A model generated the notes under the pieces. It was not told the DNA's origin. It did no database searches and was given only the letters and a program-made list of their open reading frames with translations. 26,057 nt of DNA from JABMRP01 sp964444795 (lineage in GTDB: Bacteria > Planctomycetota > Planctomycetia > Pirellulales > Thermoguttaceae), in assembly GCA_964444795.1 (NCBI GenBank), contig CAYUIQ010000123.1:1-26057 (forward strand), given 5' to 3'. Every line of letters starts with the position of its first letter. Positions within the stretch are counted from its first letter, which is position 1. Positions 22,682-26,057 of the stretch are shown here, piece by piece. A program made the position numbers and the translations under genes.

Positions 22682-23434
22682 GTGGCAACCGTACTAGTTA
22701 AGGAGTTGATTGAAGCGGGCGTCCATTTTGGACACCGGGCCAGCCGATGGAATCCCAAGATGCGGCCCTATATCTACGGCCGCCGGAATCTGATCCATAT
22801 CATCGACGTGCGGGAGACGGTCCGCGGCCTGCTCCGTGCCCGTAAGTATCTGCAGCAGGTGGCTGCCGGTGGGAGTCTCGTGCTGTTCGTGGGGACCAAG
22901 CGTCAGGCATCCGAGTCGCTGGAGACGCAGGCCCAGCGGTGCGGCATGCCGTTTGTCACCGACCGCTGGCTGGGCGGCACGCTGACCAACTTCCGCACGA
23001 TCCGCAGCCGTTTGGCCCGACTGGAGGAGCTTGAGCGGATGCGCTCCGGCGACGAACTCGCCACCTTCTCCAAGAAGATGCAGTCGGCGTTGTCGCGCGA
23101 GTACCGCAAGATGTACCGCAACCTCAACGGCATCCGCGATATGAACCGGTTGCCGGAATGCCTCGTCGTGGTCGATCCGAAAAAAGAGCGCAACGCGGTG
23201 CGCGAAGCGCGAAAAATGGGTATCACTACGCTGGCGCTGATCGATACCGACTGCGATCCCGACGCGATCGATCTGGCGATACCGGGCAACGACGATAGCA
23301 TTCGTTCCATCGATCTGGTGGCGAGCCTGCTGTCCGATGTCGTATCGGCCGGCAGGGCCCAGGCCGGGCACGTACAACAAGCGGCCGCCGAGGGAGCGAC
23401 GCCGGCGACCGCCGGCCAAGCGGCGGGGGCCTAA
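22682..23434 (+). CDS. rpsB: 30S ribosomal protein S2
   Basis: A 250-residue ribosomal protein of the small subunit. Seen: the family N-terminus ATVLVKELIEAGVHFGH, then RWNPKMRPYIYGRRN, the central GTKRQAS and RWLGGTLTNFRTIRSRLARL, and PECLVVVDPKKERNAVREARKMGI. The start chosen is a GTG at 22682 with GGGAGGAG nine bases upstream, matching the usual MATV beginning; the frame extends 11 codons further to another GTG without support. The C-terminal alanine/glycine-rich tail after residue 225 is normal for S2. It opens the conserved rpsB-tsf-pyrH-frr cluster. Confidence 0.97.
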   Translation: MATVLVKELIEAGVHFGHRASRWNPKMRPYIYGRRNLIHIIDVRETVRGLLRARKYLQQVAAGGSLVLFVGTKRQASESLETQAQRCGMPFVTDRWLGGTLTNFRTIRSRLARLEELERMRSGDELATFSKKMQSALSREYRKMYRNLNGIRDMNRLPECLVVVDPKKERNAVREARKMGITTLALIDTDCDPDAIDLAIPGNDDSIRSIDLVASLLSDVVSAGRAQAGHVQQAAAEGATPATAGQAAGA

Positions 23435-23701
23435 CCTAAGCATTGAGCATGGACGCCGCGCAGAGGCGAGTCGGCGGTTGCCGGACGTTGAGGACAGGGC
23501 GGATCGAGTCTCCGTCGTGGTTATGCGTCGCATCCCCACGCCATGCGCGGTGGCGGTGATCGCTGGAACGAGAAACGTGATTCCGCCCCGGCGTTGCTTC
23601 CGGACGGAAGGCCACCACCCTCGCCCGGCCGGAATCCTGTTTTCACTCTTTTTGTCATTTCGAACCGAGAAACACGAATCGCAGGTACGGGAGAATACCA
23701 G
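23435..23701. other. Gap between rpsB and tsf
   Basis: This 267-base gap is wider than usual for the cluster. A T-rich stretch at 23636-23659 follows a short GC-rich dyad (CCCGGCCGG), which might attenuate transcription, but the stem is too short to call a terminator. No gene was found. Confidence 0.3.
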
Positions 23702-24532
23702 ATGGGAGTCATTACCGCGGCCGTTGTCAAACAGCTCCGAGACAAGACCGGGTTGCCGATGATGGGCTGCAAACGGGCGCTGCAGGAAGCCGACGGCGAT
23801 CTGGACGCCGCGGTCGAACTGCTTCGCAAGGCGGGTAAGAAAACGATGGAGAAGCGCGCCGGGCGGCAGACCGAGTGTGGGCGGTTCGGCGTGTACACCG
23901 ACATCGAGACCGGGGTCGGCACGATGATCGAGTTGCTCTGCGAGTCGGCTCCCGTGGCCTCCAATGAGGAATTCATGCAATTGGCCGCCGATCTGGCCAG
24001 GCAATTGGCCACCGGGCCGGGCGCCGCGGGGCCCGATGAACTGTTGGACCAGCCCTCGCCTTCCGATCCGACGCACACGCTGCGGCAGCAGTTCGACGAT
24101 CTGAACAACCGTATTCGCGAGGTCTTCAAGCTCACTCGCGTCCTCCGCATCGATGCCCCGTGTGCCGGCTATGCGCACCACACCGGCAGCACGGGCGTGT
24201 TGCTGGAGATCTCCGGCGGCAGCGCGGAACTCGGCAAGGACATCTCCATGCACGTCGCGGCGATGCGCCCGCAGTCGCTCTCGCAAGACGATCTCGATCC
24301 GGCCATCGTGGCCAAGGAGCGGGACATCCTCTCCGAGGCCGCCCGCGCCGAGGGCAAGCCCGAGAGCATCATCGAAAAAATGGTCGATGGCCGGATGCGC
24401 AATTTCTTCGCCGAACAATGCCTGCTCGATCAGCCCTTTGTGAAGGACGACAAAAAGTCGGTGGGTGCGGTCGCCAAGGAGGGCGGGATGGAAATCGTTC
24501 GGTTCGTCCGCTGGGAACTCGCCAAGGTGTAG
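23702..24532 (+). CDS. tsf: Elongation factor Ts
   Basis: A 276-residue guanine-nucleotide exchange factor for EF-Tu. Seen: the N-terminal UBA-like segment ITAAVVKQLRDKTGLPMMGCKRALQEADGDLDAAVELLRKAG (the EF-Ts signature), a core domain with GVYTDIETGVGTMIELLCES, and the C-terminal AKERDILSEAARAEGKPESIIEKMVDGRMRNFF. The start ATG has CGGGAG eight bases upstream; a longer frame to 23543 reads through the rpsB-tsf gap and was rejected. An insertion around 90-125 is rich in Pro and Gly. The gene is 28 bases ahead of pyrH and probably in one operon with it. Confidence 0.97.
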   Translation: MGVITAAVVKQLRDKTGLPMMGCKRALQEADGDLDAAVELLRKAGKKTMEKRAGRQTECGRFGVYTDIETGVGTMIELLCESAPVASNEEFMQLAADLARQLATGPGAAGPDELLDQPSPSDPTHTLRQQFDDLNNRIREVFKLTRVLRIDAPCAGYAHHTGSTGVLLEISGGSAELGKDISMHVAAMRPQSLSQDDLDPAIVAKERDILSEAARAEGKPESIIEKMVDGRMRNFFAEQCLLDQPFVKDDKKSVGAVAKEGGMEIVRFVRWELAKV

Positions 24533-24562
24533 AAATACCGTGAAGAAGTAAGGTGTAGAAAT
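24524..24562 (+). repeat. 13-bp direct repeat spanning the tsf-pyrH junction
   Basis: AAGGTGTAGAAAT occurs at 24524-24536, containing the tsf stop TAG, and again at 24550-24562, where AAGG may serve as the pyrH ribosome-binding site and the last AT begins the pyrH start codon. It looks like a local duplication of the gene end. Confidence 0.7.
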
Positions 24563-25331
24563 GTCGGGAGCCAAATCGCCAGAGCAGCCGTCGGATGCCA
24601 AACGTTACCGACGCGTCGTCTTGAAGATTTCCGGCGAAGGGTTTGCCCATGCCGGCCAGCGGGGGATTGCCATGGAGGCGATCCTCCATCTGGCTCGCGA
24701 GGTCTACGAAGCGTCGCGCGACGGGATCCATCTGGCCGTGGTCATCGGCGGGGGGAATATCCTTCGCGGCGCGCAGTTCACGGCCGGCAACTCGGGCATC
24801 CACGAAGCAACGGCCCACTACATGGGCATGTTGGCCACGGTGATGAACGGGTTGGCCCTGCAGGACGCCCTGGAATCCCTCGGGTGCGAAACCCGACTGC
24901 TGACGGCCGTTCGCATGGACGGCGTCGCCGAGCCCTACATTCGCCGCCGCGCCCGCCGCCATCTGGAAAAGGGACGCATCATCATCCTCGCCGGCGGCAC
25001 CGGCAGCCCGTTTGTGACCACCGACACGGCGGCCGCCCAGCGGGGGCTCGAACTCGATGCCGACATATTGCTCAAGGCGACGCGCGTCGACGGCGTCTTT
25101 AGCGACGACCCCGAGAAAAACTCCCATGCCGTTTTGTACGGCGAACTCTCCTACGACGAAGTTCGGCAGCAGAATCTTCGCGTGATGGATCCCGAGGCCA
25201 TCGCCAAGTGTATGGAATACGACATGCCGATCCTCGTCTTCAACTTCAAGCACGAGGGTAACATCCGCCGGGCCCTGGCCGGCGAGAAGGTGGGCACGCT
25301 GATCTCGCGCGGTGCGACCGCCGCCAAATGA
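24561..25331 (+). CDS. pyrH: Uridylate kinase (UMP kinase)
   Basis: A 256-residue amino-acid-kinase-family enzyme that phosphorylates UMP to UDP. Seen: YRRVVLKISGEGF (Lys22), AVVIGGGNILRG, ATAHYMGMLATVMNGLALQDALE, the ATP-binding region IIILAGGTGSPFVTTDTAAAQRG, and DGVFSDDPEKN. The N-terminus has about 15 polar residues more than E. coli PyrH. The start ATG follows AAGGTG six bases upstream. It lies between tsf and frr, the standard order. UMP kinases of this type are hexameric and regulated by GTP and UTP; nothing unusual is seen in the motifs. Confidence 0.97.
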   Translation: MSGAKSPEQPSDAKRYRRVVLKISGEGFAHAGQRGIAMEAILHLAREVYEASRDGIHLAVVIGGGNILRGAQFTAGNSGIHEATAHYMGMLATVMNGLALQDALESLGCETRLLTAVRMDGVAEPYIRRRARRHLEKGRIIILAGGTGSPFVTTDTAAAQRGLELDADILLKATRVDGVFSDDPEKNSHAVLYGELSYDEVRQQNLRVMDPEAIAKCMEYDMPILVFNFKHEGNIRRALAGEKVGTLISRGATAAK

Positions 25332-25362
25332 CAACACCCCTGGGCCATCGGAGAGCCATGCC

Positions 25363-25923
25363 ATGTCAGCCGACGAAATCCTCTTCGACGTCGAAGAAAA
25401 GATGGAGAAATCGGTCGCCAAGCTGAAGAGTGATCTGGCCGGCATCCGCACCGGGCGTGCCAACCCGGGCCTGGTCGACTCGCTCCGCGTGGAAGCCTAC
25501 GGCTCGCCCATCCCGCTGAAGCAAATCGCTTCGGTCAGTGTCCCCGAGCCGACACAAATTCTCATCCGCCCCTACGACCCGGGCACGTTGAAGGACATCG
25601 AAAAATCGATCATCGCCGGCGATCTGGGCTTTATGCCTCAGAGCGACGGCCGCGTCATCCGCCTCAACGTACCCGCCCTCTCGGCCGAGGTGCGTCGCAA
25701 GATGGTCGGCCGGGTCAAGGAACTGACGGAAGAGACGAAGGTCTCAATCCGCAACATTCGCCGCGCCGGCAACAAGACGGCCGATCAGGGCGAAAAAGAC
25801 AAATCCCTCTCCGAGGACGACCGCGATCAGGTGAAAACCGAAATCCAGGACCTGACCAAGAAATTCGAGTCCAAAGCCACCAAGCTGGCCACCGCCCGGG
25901 AAAAAGAGGTGATGGAGAATTAG
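25363..25923 (+). CDS. frr: Ribosome recycling factor
   Basis: A 186-residue protein, the normal length, that splits post-termination ribosomes together with EF-G. Seen: KSVAKLKSDLAGIRTGRANPGLVDSLRVEAYGSPIPLKQIASVSVPEP, the IRPYDPGTLKDIEKSI segment and the C-terminal RRKMVGRVKELTEETKVSIRNIRRAGNK of the three-helix bundle. The ATG has GGAGAG about seven bases upstream; another ATG five bases earlier is out of frame, and the longer frame overlapping the pyrH end was rejected. Spacing to pyrH is 31 bases, so the two are probably co-transcribed. Confidence 0.97.
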   Translation: MSADEILFDVEEKMEKSVAKLKSDLAGIRTGRANPGLVDSLRVEAYGSPIPLKQIASVSVPEPTQILIRPYDPGTLKDIEKSIIAGDLGFMPQSDGRVIRLNVPALSAEVRRKMVGRVKELTEETKVSIRNIRRAGNKTADQGEKDKSLSEDDRDQVKTEIQDLTKKFESKATKLATAREKEVMEN

Positions 25924-25934
25924 CCGGGCTCTCT

Positions 25935-25953
25935 CCTCTCCCTCCGGGAGAGG
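25935..25953 (+). terminator. Hairpin after frr
   Basis: A perfect 8-bp stem, CCTCTCCC/GGGAGAGG, with loop TCC begins 12 bases after the frr stop. GAGGGGGTTTTGAG follows, a short T run. It may end the rpsB-frr transcript; the CCTCTCCC-TCC-GGGAGAGG word is also a common kind of dispersed intergenic palindrome. Confidence 0.45.
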
Positions 25954-26009
25954 CGCCGGAGCTGAGGGGGTTTTGAGAAGTACGTTCGGCGCGGGTCTCT
26001 GCCGTGTTT

Positions 26010-26044
<35 letters not shown>

Positions 26045-26057
26045 TCGTCGCATACTG

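Noticed and set aside
22694..24601. A 635-codon minus-strand frame across rpsB and tsf
   Set aside because: Both underlying plus-strand genes are certain housekeeping genes; the antisense frame has no family features.

Overview
The window looks like a chromosomal segment from a planctomycete, probably of the Pirellulales type. The GC content is high. There is a very long cysteine-rich protein built from YTV/VWETK repeats, a family I know only from planctomycetes. A VCBS beta-propeller protein, a secretin-like secreted protein and a kinase-fold protein with two domains are also typical of that phylum. The housekeeping genes (rpsB-tsf-pyrH-frr, carA, tkt, tRNA-Gln) show that this is core chromosome rather than a plasmid or phage.

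Left end (92-4471, minus strand): a tightly packed five-gene operon, read leftwards. It encodes an acyl carrier protein, a SAM-dependent methyltransferase, an FkbH-type HAD/GNAT enzyme, an MBOAT O-acyltransferase and a 51-residue one-helix membrane protein. Three junctions are ATGA overlaps or gaps of 4-10 bases. The microprotein ends in FFYQGF, which fits the FxYxxF acyl-shuttle hexapeptide known from DltX of the lipoteichoic acid D-alanylation pathway. The set therefore reads as a Dlt-like envelope-acylation pathway in which FkbH replaces DltA. The cargo would be a glyceryl, possibly O-methylglyceryl, group. A DltD-like final transferase would be expected beyond the left edge. This is the most interesting system here.

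Middle left (4998-9205, plus strand): a protein with two kinase folds that both lack catalytic residues, a secreted seven-repeat VCBS protein and a secreted protein carrying a secretin-like domain. A hairpin pair follows, then minus-strand genes for a DinB-fold protein, transketolase, an HD-domain hydrolase, carA (behind a roughly 280-base leader if the proposed -10 is right), a class I aminotransferase, a membrane-anchored double-parvulin protein and the giant YTV protein. Good sigma70-like promoters are visible before the transketolase and parvulin genes.

Right end (21366-25923, plus strand): a type IV pilin-like/pseudopilin gene, tRNA-Gln(UUG) with a clear terminator, then the conserved translation cluster rpsB-tsf-pyrH-frr. 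Several dispersed-type inverted repeats lie between genes, most strikingly a perfect 23-bp inverted repeat at 9868-9944.

Several starts were moved inward from the longest open frame using ribosome-binding sites and family N-termini: methyltransferase, DinB, transketolase, carA, aminotransferase, pilin, rpsB, tsf and frr. All functional names rest on reading motifs by eye; no database search was made.
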